Assembly (NCBI GenBank): GCA_038373865.1
Contig: JAXGGA010000458.1
Coordinates: 62,001 to 126,000, forward strand
Source: Uloborus plumipes
Taxonomy: Eukaryota; Arthropoda; Arachnida; Araneae; Uloboridae
Length of the DNA stretch: 64,000 bases
Direction of reading: 5' to 3'
The notes beneath the pieces are model-generated. The model was not told where the DNA came from and made no database searches. It was given only the letters and a program-made list of their open reading frames with translations. The translations under genes were made by a program, and so were the position numbers. Shown piece by piece: positions 46,011-57,164 of this stretch; position 1 is the first letter of the stretch, and every line of letters begins with the position of its first letter.

Positions 46011-47098
46011 ATATGCCACTAACTCTTGTAGCAGTGTGAAATAGTTTTAAGCAAAATTAATTTATTGACTGCAAAGAGGAAAACATTTTGGTTTTGAAGC
46101 TTACGAAAACGAGATTTCTATTCTTAAATTAAAAACTAGATTCTTTAATTGAATTGTTCTAACTACAGAAGGGTTTTTTAAACTCTTCAGTCATAAAAAA
46201 CGTTTAAAAATCTTTCTTTTAATTCACTGAAGAATAAAGGATTCAGTTCTGTTAAATGACTAACTCCTTTCACTTGAGTTCTGAAGATTAAAACATTTGC
46301 TTTCAAATTATTGGAAAAAGAGAACAAAGGTAAAAGTTTCCTCAAATAAAAGCTTTTGTGAATTTCTATCGTTGTATGGGATTTGAAAAAACACTTTCCT
46401 GTTTCTTTGCGAGTTCAAACAAGTGCTATTCATGAAAGAGCTTTTAACTTCAAAATATTTTAATGACTGAAGGATTTTTTCCAGGATGTAATTAGGTAGG
46501 AAATAATTGTAATCAATCAGTAGTAAAGATAATTAATCCCAATGGAATGTGTTTGTAATACACATAATTTATTAATTTTTTCACGGTCCTTAAGTTACCT
46601 GAAGAGTTAATGGTTTTTTATTACCTAATCCTTCTTGAAAACTAAAAACAAAATCATCAAAATATAAATATAGACGAAATATTTCTTGAAATTTATTAAT
46701 ATTTTTGAGATTTTGATAGTATTTTGAACTCTTCTCCCGTTTAGAATTTTAAAATCAATTTAAGCTTGAATTTTATGTTATGAAAAAAATGTAAATTTTT
46801 TTCTAGGGAGAGAATTGCAATTCTTTCAACCAGTAAAGAAAAACATGTAACGTGAAAAACAAAACCATTAAAATTATTTTCATCATGCATATATTTAGAC
46901 TTATTGTCATAAAATGTATCTTTTGATTTACGTTGGTTGGATTGTACTTCCGTGAATTCTTTCTTATTTTCATGTTGTCGTACTCTCAGATTACGGAATT
47001 TTCATAATGCTTAATACACTTGTTTTGTCTTTAGTGGCTGAGACAATCTTCTTAATCGATGCCAAAAGTAATTGTGAATAAAGAAATTATAAAGTTAA
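46011..47098. other. AT-rich DNA, nothing recognised
   Basis: No supported feature. Confidence 0.45.
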
Positions 47099-47901
47099 CT
47101 AGACGGGTACCCGGCTCTGCCCGGGTTTCTGCCGGGTAATATTTGTTTCAGCGAAACTGATTCATAATTTTTTCAACATTAAAGTGCATATATCTATATA
47201 CATAAATGGCTACTTCTGTAAACAATGGCTATTTTTCTCTCTGGATAACTTAAAAAAACTGCATTACACACCCTAAATACAAATGCAAGCTACAAATAAT
47301 GTTTAGGTAAATAGGAATTGTTATATGCTTGGCATATTAAAATAAATATATATTTACAGTATCAATCGCTCTGGAGCCAACCATTTCCAAATATTGCACA
47401 TTAAATAAGTCCCATTATTACAGTTTCTATTCTTGCGCCAATAATTCCTGGCTTCTTGTGTCTCGTTGTTACGTAGTTGAGACTGAGAGACACCTTAGTG
47501 ATTTTGTTGTAGCCGTTGATCCCTTGATTCCTGTGTCTCATTAGCCCGCTCCAAGCGTTTCCCATCTGATGTAGTAGAATCTAGAGCTCCTATAGAAGTT
47601 AGTTGTCCCTAGTTATGTCCCTAGAGTTAGAAGTCCCTAGTTAAAGTAACCGTAGTAGAATCGGTATAACTTTGATATACCCCCTCAAAAATCCATTTCC
47701 AACTGAAGTCGGCTCTATTTTTTCCAAAATTATATTTTATAATAACTTTTTAAAACTAAGTTTTTTAGAAATAAATTATAGCCTATCCTGATTCTTGTTG
47801 ATGTGGCTATCTACGGGGAAAAATGGTTAAAATCGGTCTAGTAGTTTTGAAGATTACCCCGGACATACATACATACAAAAGTAGTCTTTTATGCATATAG
47901 A
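47099..47901 (-). mobile_element. Helitron-like element C
   Basis: The minus-strand 3' end is CGGGCAGAGCCGGGTACCCGT, then CTAG followed by T (complement at 47098-47102). The 5' end, near 47901, shares the TCTATATGCATAAA start and the GGGGTAATCTTCAAAACTAC segment with element D. Non-coding. Confidence 0.6.
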
Positions 47902-47903
47902 CA

Positions 47904-48842
47904 CTAGCTGATGTGCCCGGCGTCGCACGGGTTTAAAGCAACATTCCAAATCCAAGAAAATAAATATATGACTTTCTACTAAGCCCAGTAGAATCATATT
48001 TCTCAAAGGTATTTCTTGTGACCAGGCGGTAGATTAACTAGGTGTGAAGGAGAACGTGAAATCAAACTGAAATACGTTATTTATTTTATCCGTGTGATTT
48101 TCCAAGAAATCACTTTCTAATTTCTAACTGTTGCCAAAATCAATTCCCTTTTGTTTAATCCGGTATCGATTATTGCTATAGATGAATATAAAAATCCTAA
48201 GAAAGCAATAAATTTCATACTTACTCCAGGGAAGCCTTGGTTCAAAATTTTCATTATGATCACTATTAATATTGTTGTTGCAAGGCAACACATTTTTGCA
48301 ACAATGGACTGAAAATTTAATCATTTAATGGGGAAATTATATGAAATTTACTGCTTTTTAACCGACTTCAACAAAGGAGGAGGTTATCAATTCAAAGCGT
48401 ATACTTTTTTTTTGTTTGTTCGCATATAACATCTGATCTACTGAACCGATTTGTACGATTTTTTTAAATCCATAGGAGATGGTGTAACTTAGATACCATG
48501 TACTCATATGACGATATTTGTTCACTAGAAAAACAGTTATTATGGAAAACAGTATTTTTCATGATTCAAAATTTCATTATGATCATTATTAATATTGTTG
48601 CTGTAGGCAACACATTTTTGCAACAATAGGTTGAAAATTTAATCATTTAATGGGTAAATTACATGAAATTTACTGTTTTCCATAATAACTTTTTTAAACT
48701 AAGTTTTTTAGAAATAAATTATAGCCTATCCTGATTCCTGTTAATGTAGCTATCTATGGTAAAAAAAATGGTTAAAATCGGTCTAGTAGTTTTGAAGATT
48801 ACCCCGGACATACATACAAAAGTAGTCATTTATGCATATAGA
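47904..48842 (-). mobile_element. Helitron-like element D, with internal duplication
   Basis: The minus-strand 5' end TCTATATGCATAAATGACTA follows an A (48842). The 3' end is CCCGTGCGACGCCGGGCACA, then TCAGCTAG before T (47904). Inside, 48240-48355 and 48570-48680 are direct repeats (TTCATTATGATCA-TATTAAT through ATGAAATTTACTG). Between them lies ACCGACTTCAACAAAGGAGG, a phrase I recall from other arthropod repeats. Only two bases separate it from element C. Confidence 0.6.
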
Positions 48843-51266
48843 TAATGTTACTTATGTAGTAAAAGTTGTTAAGCATTAGAACTCACCAATCCATTCGCAA
48901 AGAGTGAACTCTGGATAGTACCAAGTTCTTCTGTGTACACCTGACTGGGATAAGGTTTGGAGAGGCGATCATATAAGATTTAGTGAGGAGCACAAAATCC
49001 TCAAGACACAAATGTTCTTTTTTCTTTTGGTATGCTGTATTTTCAACTGATGCAAGGTTTAAAATAATAAAACAGAGAAACCAATTCGTGGAAAGAAAAA
49101 AAAAACCCTTTTATGATATGTATTGTTTTTGTCGGTCAATACCCAACAGTGTATCAACATGTCATGAAACATTTTCTTGAAAATTTGTAAATTACAGCGT
49201 TTTGGTTTTACTTTATCGTCCTTACAAATTTTTCACTGCGTTAAATATTGGAATGAAAAATATTTAAAATTTCTGGCTGATCATTTTTCATAACAAGTAA
49301 AAGAAATGAAATGTTTCATTAGTTAATTAATGTAATCTCTATTGGGAAAAATTCGCATAAAGTAATGCAGTAAATAAAAATCATAATCATCAAGCCATGA
49401 GCGTAGAACCTTTTTACTCTTTAACATGAGATAAGATAAATGTATTAATCGTGTAGAATATCTTTTCTAAAAAAAGCAGAGTGAAAAGGTGTCGTATTTC
49501 TAAGCCATCTATTGAAATTTTTTGGATAGAAAAAAGCACTTCTACAAAGAAATAGCAAAATTTTAAAAAGAGAGAGAGAAGGAGATAGAAGAAGGACAAA
49601 ATTTTAAGTCACCAATTCAGTTTCTTACGTTTTTAAAGGAAAAACATACAAAAGCAGATTTATCTTTCACAGTAAGGTGGATAAAAAGAGTGGGGACGAA
49701 AAAAATCTTTTGAGAAATTGTCCATTTCTGAGTTTTCAGTGTTTAGACAGGGTGGACTCTTTTCAACTGAGCAAACATGAAAAGCGACGGAAGCTCCACA
49801 TGTATCGATTCTCACTGCTTTTTAATATCGTGTTAATCATTGAAAATTAATCACCTCAAACTGTTCGCTTTAGTTATTGTACACCAGCTTATGAAAACGG
49901 TGGAAGTTTTTTCTCCTTTTTCCTGATATTAAAAAGGCACCAGGAGGCTTTTTTTTTTTTTGACGCTATTCGTAAATGGAGGAAGCGAGATTTTTTTTTA
50001 TAGAAATAATCCTTAGCAAAATGTAAAAAATATTGAAGAATCAATAAGTAAGGGAAGCTCTATAAAACTAAAAAAAATTTCATAGTCAACTAGCGAATAA
50101 TATTTGTTATTTTTGTAAAATAAAAACATAAAATTAAAAAAATGTGATGATAAACTGATATCGTTAAGATTTATTAAAAAATGATATTCCCTAGAGAACT
50201 CATTATGTTTGGAATACGTTATTTTTTGAAAAACTGTCTGGTTGTTTTTTGCTTAAATATTAAATGTAAACGTTTCATGCGCAGTAATTATTAGATTTTC
50301 TCTCGATTTTTTATTTGTAATCAGGTCATTATAAAGAAATAATTTAGCTAGTTAATTCCTTGAAAATTGAATTACTATGAAGAACTATCATAATTTTTAT
50401 AAAAATGTAGTACCATTGAACTTTTTCTAGCTTTCATGAGATAAAGTCTAGAAATGTTTGACAGGTTTTATAACAAATTCAAAAATAACACAAATTAGTA
50501 AATTTCTTGAATTAAAACAACACATTACGCATGAAAAAAAATGTAGAGAAAAAACTTACTCTGAACATATTAAAAACAAAAGAAAACTGAAACAGAAGGA
50601 AAAAAAATAAAAAATCTCCTTGTGCTGAAAGTATCAATGAAATTAATTCAATAAGCAAAATCAATCATGTATGTAAAATATTGACAAATAGCACTGCTCG
50701 GAAAGAAATCTTCTAAAAATGTTTCTGACACAGCTTATGTTTATTCTTATGTAACATGACTACAATTTTCTCCCATTTTTTTCCAGTTTTCAAATTTCAT
50801 AGCCTTCTATGGCTATGAAAATTTCTTGAAGGAGAAAGGATCGTTATGTTAACCGTTAACATTTTTTTGGAGGGTTAAGGAAGTCAAAAGTTCAAGATGA
50901 TGAACATTTTGTATCATGAGGTATTTCCTTTCATAAATATTTAAATCGTCAAAAAGGAATTTTTTTCCCACTGATAAATTGTGAACTTTGTTCACAATTT
51001 ATTTTTCTGTGTTAAACCATAAAACGGAACTCACCGTTATGAGTCAAATGTCTGAAAAAAAAATCTTGGAAGCATTGCATGTTACATGCGAGTCGCATCG
51101 CAGATCTTCAGTAAAGAATTTTTCCGTATTATTTATATTTCTTCAAGTTACATTCACAAACATAATTAAGATTGGAAATGAAATTAAGTATACGCATAAT
51201 ATGACACTAATACATGTTTATATTTCTGGGAGTGCATCGCTCCCATTTTTTATAACTTCTTGATAT
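48843..51266. other. AT-rich DNA, nothing recognised
   Basis: No supported feature up to the LTR. Short ORFs lack motifs. A small hairpin (GTGAACTTTGTTCAC) lies at 50981. Confidence 0.4.
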
Positions 51267-51874
51267 TGTTACAAATCTTGTAAATAGTTGTTGTTTTTCC
51301 TGCCTTGCACCATTTTCATTAGTTTTGGTTTTATCTGACGTCATGTTGCAAAAGTATCTGAAGATATCACCTTTATCACTAGTATACCGGCCCTGTAACA
51401 CTTTGCAGTTTTTACACTTGCCCTAACTTTAATAAGCGTGAAGACATTTTCGCGTGGTTTTTTTTTCCTATCGCTAGAATTTGTGAATGGATTACGTAAT
51501 GTTAGGAATGAAACAAAATATTCCAGGTTTTTCTCGAATATTGTGGACATTTCTTTCCGTGTATAAATAGCTGGCCTTGAACACAAGTCAGTCAGTTTTT
51601 CTCAGATGGGTTTTCTGAGATGCTCGTTTTCGTTCGCTTGGGCGGATGGTTGTTTTGCTTTTGTAATTGCTTAATTACTGTTCACGTTAGATACGTGGTG
51701 CTGAGTTACTGTTGAGAGTACAGTGTACTGTTTGTTGCCTAATTGCTGATGTTTAGCAATTGTTTTCTGCTCTTATTGTAAATAGTGTAAATACTTGTAA
51801 ATAAATTTATAGTTACTTCCTCAAGATTGGAATGCTCATTTGAAGAAAGTTGAAGGTGCTACGAACTCGTTACA
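51267..51874 (+). repeat. 5' LTR
   Basis: It begins TGTTACAAATCTTG and ends CTCGTTACA just before the primer binding site, so it has TG...CA ends and 608 bp. It contains a TATA box, an initiator and AATAAA at 51800-51805, the expected U3-R-U5 order. TGACGTCA at 51338 is a CRE-type octamer in U3. Confidence 0.9.
51562..51593 (+). promoter_or_regulatory. LTR core promoter: TATA box and TCAGT initiator
   Basis: TATAAATA at 51562-51569, and TCAGTC at 51588-51593, with the presumed +1 A at 51590, 28 bases after the start of the TATA box. This is standard arthropod spacing. A second overlapping TCAGT follows at 51592. Confidence 0.75.
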
Positions 51875-51878
51875 ATTT

Positions 51879-51896
51879 TGGCGCCCAACGTGGGGC
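51879..51896 (+). other. Primer binding site
   Basis: TGGCGCCCAACGTGGGGC begins four bases after the LTR end. TGG complements a tRNA CCA end. I do not assign the tRNA. Confidence 0.85.
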
Positions 51897-51974
51897 ATCT
51901 TCAAGGACTTTCTTGGAATTATTATTTGTGAACTTGGACTTTTCTTCCTGCGGACTTTTCGACTTCGGAATTTT

Positions 51975-54900
51975 ATGGTAATTACTCGAGCAATGGATGA
52001 ACAACTGAAACAACTCCTTGATGCGATCAACGCTGTTAAAAATGACATGGCTGCGAATCAAGAGCAGTTTAAGAGTGATATGGCGACTCTGGCTACTAAT
52101 CAAGAACAATTAAAAAAGGATCTAGCTGAAGAAATTAAATGCGATCTAACGTCAATGAAAAGTTTGGTGGAAAGTAAATTTACCAATATGGAAAATAAAG
52201 TGGAGGCTCTAGAAGAGAAAGTTGACAGCGTTGAAGATCGAATCACCACAGTAGAAAATCATGTGGAAAAGAAAATTAAAGAACTTGAATCGAAATTATC
52301 AGCATCCTCCAACAACTCAAGTGACTGTGTAGCTGCAGCTGGAACTTCTCGCCCGTCCATCAAACTGGCCACGTTTGACGGGAAGACCTCGTGGAATATT
52401 TACAAGAAGCAGTTCCTCATCGTTTCAGAAGCAAACTCCTGGGACTCTTCCACGAAAGCCTGTCACCTTGCAGCCTCGCTGAGAGGGGATGCAGCCGACA
52501 TACTACAGACCTTCCCAGAGGACAAGCACCGCGACTTCGATGCCTTATCATCGGCCTTGGAGCTTCGCTTTGGCGAAGCATGCCAAAAAGAATTCAGCCA
52601 ACTCCAGCTGAAATCCAGACTCCAGAGGGCTGGAGAGACTCTACAAGTTTTTGCAGCAGACGTTGAGAGGCTTTCCCATCTCGCCTTCTCGGACTGTCCT
52701 TCGGGTGTTCGCGATAGCCTGGCCCTGAACTACTTCATAGATGGAGTGCGAAATCCAGAAGTTCAGACGGCTCTCCGGATGGCGGACATTAAGGATCTTA
52801 AATCCGGTCTGGTCTACGCAATGAAGTTCGAGGCTGCACAGCAAACATCCCGCAATGATCGCCATTTAATCAGAGGCGTGGAAGTGAGTGCCACGGATTC
52901 GAACTCAACTTGTCTCTCGGAAATAAAGCGACAAATCAAAGAGATCTCGGGGACCCTGAAGAAGATTACGGATCACAAAGACCAAAGTAGACAACCACTG
53001 AAGTGCTGGAAATGTGGCGGTGAGGGCCACGTACGAAGGAATTGCGAAGCTCGCCAAGAAAAGAAGACGTCTCCCAAAGTTTTCCAGATTTCCCCAAGAA
53101 GTGGCGGCTGCAACGGACTCTTCATTTACGCTTATGTGAATGGGTTTCCCTGCGAAATGATTGTGGACACAGGAGCCAACGTTACCATTATTAAGACTGA
53201 TGTGGCTCGTCAATTTGGACTCAAGATCTTATGGACGCCGCCCTGCGTTACTCTCCAAACTGTGACAGGTGACAAAATCGAGATTGAAGGAAAAGTGAAC
53301 TTAGAAATAATGTTCGGAAGCGCCACTTACCATCACACGGCATTCGTCGCTGACATTACAGATCCCTTCATTCTCGGACTGGACTTTTTGAGAAAATTTG
53401 ATTTTTCTATCGACTTTAAAAATAATGAGCTGCACTCGACGAGGGAAGACATAGTGATTTTCAATACCGAAAATAACTTAAAATCCGCTCATCAAATAAT
53501 AGCCCAAACAGATTTATTGATTCCCTCTAGATCAGAAGTACTAATACCTGGCTCCATCAAAGAAAACAACAGCTTTAAATTCGGCCTCATTGAATATCCT
53601 AACCAGAATAATAGCCCAGAAGGAGTACTGGTGGCCTCTATGCTTGTGGACCTTTCAAGGAATGCAGTTCCTGTGAGAGTCGCCAATGTAAGTGAAAGAC
53701 CGAGGAATATTAAGAAAGGAGAAGTGTTGGCAACTTGTACTCCCGTAAACTGCATCATCAGAAGAATTGATTCCTCCAAGACTGTGTCTTCCGAATCCTT
53801 GACTTCGAAATTAATTGGGAGTGCAGCATTATCGAAGGATCAAAGATACGCTGCGGAAAAGTTGGTGGACGACTTCAAGCAGGTGTTTTCATCTACACCC
53901 GAAGATGTTGGTCGCACGAGTTTAGCGCAGCATAGGATCGACACTGGAGATCATCCCCCTATCAAGCAGCATCCAAGACGACTACCGTTCGCCAAGAAGG
54001 AAGAGGTTGAGATCCTCGTAAAAGAGATGCAGGAGAATGACGTCATCGAACCCTCATCCAGTCCTTGGGCATCCCCTATCGTCTTGGTCCGAAAGAAAGA
54101 CGGCTCCACCAGATTTTGTGTTGACTACCGACGCCTGAATGACATCACCAAAAAGGACAGTTACCCTCTTCCACGGATCGATGACACTCTGGACACCCTT
54201 TCCGGACACAAGTGGTTTTCGACCCTGGATTTGAAGAGCGGCTACTGGCAGGTGGAGATACACCCCGACGACCGAGAGAAGACGGCGTTTACAACCGGAC
54301 AAGGCTTGTGGCAGTTTAAAGTGATGCCCTTCGGCCTCTGCAATGCTCCAGCCACGTTCGAGCGTCTTATGGAATCAGTGTTACGAGGACTGTCTTATGA
54401 ATCCTGTCTTGTCTACTTGGACGACATTATCATCATAGGACGCAGTTTTGAGGAACATTTGGCTAATCTTAGGAAGGTGCTGCAGAAGCTTAAGGAAGCC
54501 AACTTGAAGTTAAGCCCGTCCAAATGTAATTTGTTCCGCCGTGAGGTGAACTACCTTGGTCACATTATCTCTTCTGAGGGTGTAAGAACAGATCCAGATA
54601 AGGTATCTGCAGTCAAGAATTGGAGCCGCCCCGAAAATGTCCATCAGCTGCGAAGTTTCCTGGGGCTCTGCACGTACTACAGGAAGTTTGTGAAGGGTTT
54701 TTCCAACATTGCACGACCTTTGCATAAGCTGACGGAGAGCAAACAAAAATTTGAATGGTCCAAAGAATGCGAGGATGCATTTCTACAGCTGAAGGAGGCC
54801 TTAACATCAACGCCTATTCTCGCTTATCCTCAGCCTGAAAAATCCTTCATACTTGACACTGATGCGAGCCACGAGAGCGTTGGAGCTGTTTTATCTCAAG

Positions 54901-56621
54901 AAATAGACGGTAACGAACATATCATCGCCTACTGGAGCAAATGCTTATCCAAGTCGGAGCGAAATTATTGTGTCACGAGAAAGGAATTGCTCGCCATAGT
55001 TAAAGCTGTAGAACATTTCCATCATTACCTCTACGGCCGTAAATTCCTGCTCCGGACAGATCATGCCTCTTTAACTTGGCTTTTGAATTTCAAGAATCCA
55101 GAGGGCCAGGTAGCCAGGTGGATACAGCGGCTCCAGGAATATGACATCGAGATTAAGCACCGAAAAGGTTTGTCACACGGTAATGCTGACGCATTATCAA
55201 GAAGACCTTGTTCCGAGAACTGCCATTATTGCTCCCGAATTGAGAAACAGTACGGGACGACAATCCCTACTGCCTGTCAAGTTACTGCTACTTCATCATC
55301 TTCAGATCCTGATCCATGGAGTGACGACCAAGTTAGGAAAGATCAGCTTGAAGACCCAGACCTAAAGCCTATCATAGAGTTAATGGAAAAAGACAGCCGG
55401 CGACCTAGTTGGCAAGACATTTCTATCTACAGTCCTGCAACGAAAAGATACTGGGCTCTATGGAAATCTCTCCAGTTGCGAAATGGCGTCCTGTATCGGA
55501 AATGGGAATCTGACGATGGTAAATCATTCAAATGGCAGTTACTCCTTCCCAGATCAAGAATTCCAGACGTTCTGAAAGAATTGCACAGTAGTCCGACTGG
55601 AGGACACTTTGGTATCCTGAAAACCCTCCACAAGGTTCGAGAGCGCTTCTTCTGGAGCAAGGCGAAGGATGACGTGGAGAAGTGGTGTCATTCTTGTGAC
55701 GCCTGTGCTGCCCGTAAAGGACCGAAGAGAAGAAGCCACGGGAAGCTGCATCTTTACAACGTAGGAGCTCCTTTCGAACGAATCGGGATCGACATTCTTG
55801 GTCCTCTACCGAAAACTACTGATGGGAACAAATACATCCTCGTTTCCATTGATTATTTCACCAAATGGCCCGAAGCATATTCCATTCCGGATCAAGAAGC
55901 TACCACTGTAGCAGAGACTCTAGTCCAGCATTGGATCTCGAGATATGGGACACCTTTGCAGATCCACTCCGATCAGGGGAGAAACTTCATCTCTGCTGTG
56001 TTTAAGGGCCTATGTAAAATCCTCAAAATTGAGAAAACTCGAACGACACCACTACACCCACAATCGGACGGCATGGTGGAGAGATTCAACAGGACAATCC
56101 TTAATAATCTCTCGCTTATGGTCTCCAAAAATCAACAGGATTGGGACAAGAAACTTCCTCTGTTTCTGCTGGCCTACCGCAGTGCTGTCCACGAGACCAC
56201 CGGATATTCCCCATCACAGATGCTCTTCGGCCGAGAGCTTCGGCTACCTTGTGATCTCGTCTTCGGTCTCCCTCCTGATGCGCCTTCATCGCCTGAGGAA
56301 TACGTCCAGGATCTCCAGGCCCGGTTGGAAGACGTTCATCACTTCGCACGGGAGCGAATCAACATCGCGACGGAGAAAATGAAGACCCGATACGACACAA
56401 GGTCCACTGGCCATGACTTTCAAGAAGGTGACAAAGTATGGCTATGGAATCCCATCCGACGTAAAGGTCTGTCACCCAAATTGCAGTCGCATTGGGATGG
56501 ACCTTACACAGTTCTCCACCGGCTGAACGACGTCGTAGTGAGGATCCAGAAGTCATCACATTCAAAACCTAGGGTTGTCCACTATGATCGGCTAGCCCCA
56601 TACTATGGCCATAGTTCTTAA
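51975..56621 (+). CDS. Gag-Pol polyprotein of a Ty3/gypsy retrotransposon
   Basis: This polyprotein forms the particle and performs reverse transcription and integration. One frame encodes everything without a Gag/Pol shift. The frame is open from 51840, in the LTR end, but the first ATG is 51975 (the next is 51993), giving 1,548 residues. In order: a coiled-coil stretch at about 10-110 (EALEEKVDSVEDRITTVENH), a Gag core to about 310 (FDGKTSWNIYKKQF), and a CCHC zinc knuckle (C344, C347, H352, C357). The aspartic protease has IVDTGA with D398, then ILGLDFL. The reverse transcriptase has FSTLDLKSGYWQ (D752) and YLDD (D816, D817). RNase H starts at FILDTDAS (D961). The integrase has a zinc-binding His/Cys segment, then D1293 (SIDYFTKW), D1333 (HSDQG) and E1369 (MVERFNR), with 35 residues between the last two. 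Near the C-terminus is a GPY/F-type motif (WDGPYTVL). All key residues are present. GC content is higher than the surroundings. No envelope frame follows. Confidence 0.95.
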   Translation: MVITRAMDEQLKQLLDAINAVKNDMAANQEQFKSDMATLATNQEQLKKDLAEEIKCDLTSMKSLVESKFTNMENKVEALEEKVDSVEDRITTVENHVEKKIKELESKLSASSNNSSDCVAAAGTSRPSIKLATFDGKTSWNIYKKQFLIVSEANSWDSSTKACHLAASLRGDAADILQTFPEDKHRDFDALSSALELRFGEACQKEFSQLQLKSRLQRAGETLQVFAADVERLSHLAFSDCPSGVRDSLALNYFIDGVRNPEVQTALRMADIKDLKSGLVYAMKFEAAQQTSRNDRHLIRGVEVSATDSNSTCLSEIKRQIKEISGTLKKITDHKDQSRQPLKCWKCGGEGHVRRNCEARQEKKTSPKVFQISPRSGGCNGLFIYAYVNGFPCEMIVDTGANVTIIKTDVARQFGLKILWTPPCVTLQTVTGDKIEIEGKVNLEIMFGSATYHHTAFVADITDPFILGLDFLRKFDFSIDFKNNELHSTREDIVIFNTENNLKSAHQIIAQTDLLIPSRSEVLIPGSIKENNSFKFGLIEYPNQNNSPEGVLVASMLVDLSRNAVPVRVANVSERPRNIKKGEVLATCTPVNCIIRRIDSSKTVSSESLTSKLIGSAALSKDQRYAAEKLVDDFKQVFSSTPEDVGRTSLAQHRIDTGDHPPIKQHPRRLPFAKKEEVEILVKEMQENDVIEPSSSPWASPIVLVRKKDGSTRFCVDYRRLNDITKKDSYPLPRIDDTLDTLSGHKWFSTLDLKSGYWQVEIHPDDREKTAFTTGQGLWQFKVMPFGLCNAPATFERLMESVLRGLSYESCLVYLDDIIIIGRSFEEHLANLRKVLQKLKEANLKLSPSKCNLFRREVNYLGHIISSEGVRTDPDKVSAVKNWSRPENVHQLRSFLGLCTYYRKFVKGFSNIARPLHKLTESKQKFEWSKECEDAFLQLKEALTSTPILAYPQPEKSFILDTDASHESVGAVLSQEIDGNEHIIAYWSKCLSKSERNYCVTRKELLAIVKAVEHFHHYLYGRKFLLRTDHASLTWLLNFKNPEGQVARWIQRLQEYDIEIKHRKGLSHGNADALSRRPCSENCHYCSRIEKQYGTTIPTACQVTATSSSSDPDPWSDDQVRKDQLEDPDLKPIIELMEKDSRRPSWQDISIYSPATKRYWALWKSLQLRNGVLYRKWESDDGKSFKWQLLLPRSRIPDVLKELHSSPTGGHFGILKTLHKVRERFFWSKAKDDVEKWCHSCDACAARKGPKRRSHGKLHLYNVGAPFERIGIDILGPLPKTTDGNKYILVSIDYFTKWPEAYSIPDQEATTVAETLVQHWISRYGTPLQIHSDQGRNFISAVFKGLCKILKIEKTRTTPLHPQSDGMVERFNRTILNNLSLMVSKNQQDWDKKLPLFLLAYRSAVHETTGYSPSQMLFGRELRLPCDLVFGLPPDAPSSPEEYVQDLQARLEDVHHFARERINIATEKMKTRYDTRSTGHDFQEGDKVWLWNPIRRKGLSPKLQSHWDGPYTVLHRLNDVVVRIQKSSHSKPRVVHYDRLAPYYGHSS

Positions 56622-56840
56622 AATAAATCTAAAGCTACCATGGTAATTTGTTTGTAAATTTTGTAAATAACTTTTGCCTTTAATTGTCTGTAATATGACT
56701 TTATCAATGTTAGTGTTTCTTTCATGTTCTCATTGTTATTGTTTATCATGTTTATGATTGGTCATCATGTAATGTGTGTATCTGTAAGTTTTCCCTTGCT
56801 TCCTTTCTGGGGATTGTACTGCCCGGGACGTGCAGTCCTT

Positions 56841-56853
56841 GGGAAGGGGGCAA
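56841..56853 (+). other. Polypurine tract
   Basis: GGGAAGGGGGCAA directly precedes the TGTTAC of the 3' LTR remnant, the usual place for plus-strand priming. Confidence 0.8.
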
Positions 56854-56905
56854 TGTTACAAATCTTGTAAATAGTTGTTGTTTTTCCTGCCTTGCACCAT
56901 TTTCA
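56854..56905 (+). repeat. 3' LTR remnant, 52 bp
   Basis: It is identical to 51267-51318 and then changes abruptly to unrelated AT-rich sequence after CCATTTTCA. At least 556 bp of the LTR are missing. Confidence 0.9.
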
Positions 56906-57164
56906 ATATAATGATAAACACTTTTCATAGTAAGCATATGTAACCCTTTTTAATCTTGATTATATCTGCGAATATGATACACGAACATTGCAAAAAAAAA
57001 AAAAAAAAACGAAAAGATGTTAACTTATTTATGGTACTCATTTTTAGTTTAATTTTTCAAGTAACCATGTTGATTCAAACATTACTTTCGGTCCCTCTTC
57101 GAAAGCCGAAACTATCGCTTGTGATAGGCTCCATTTTAAAACGAGGCGACAGGTTGAGGATGGA

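Larger units (their letters stand above)
51267..56905 (+). mobile_element. Ty3/gypsy LTR retrotransposon, 3' LTR truncated
   Basis: 5' LTR 51267-51874, primer binding site 51879-51896, gag-pol 51975-56621, polypurine tract 56841-56853, and 52 bp of 3' LTR (56854-56905). There is no envelope-like frame. The 52 shared LTR bases are identical, which together with the open gag-pol frame suggests a young insertion. Loss of most of the 3' LTR means that neither a target duplication nor full LTR divergence can be measured. Confidence 0.93.

Noticed and set aside
51840..51974. Upstream extension of the gag-pol frame into the LTR and primer binding site
   Set aside because: The first codon of that extension is TTG, and the region is LTR end and primer binding site; the ATG at 51975 is the better start.
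55945..56382. 145-codon alternative frame within the integrase region
   Set aside because: It overlaps the conserved integrase frame and has no motifs of its own.
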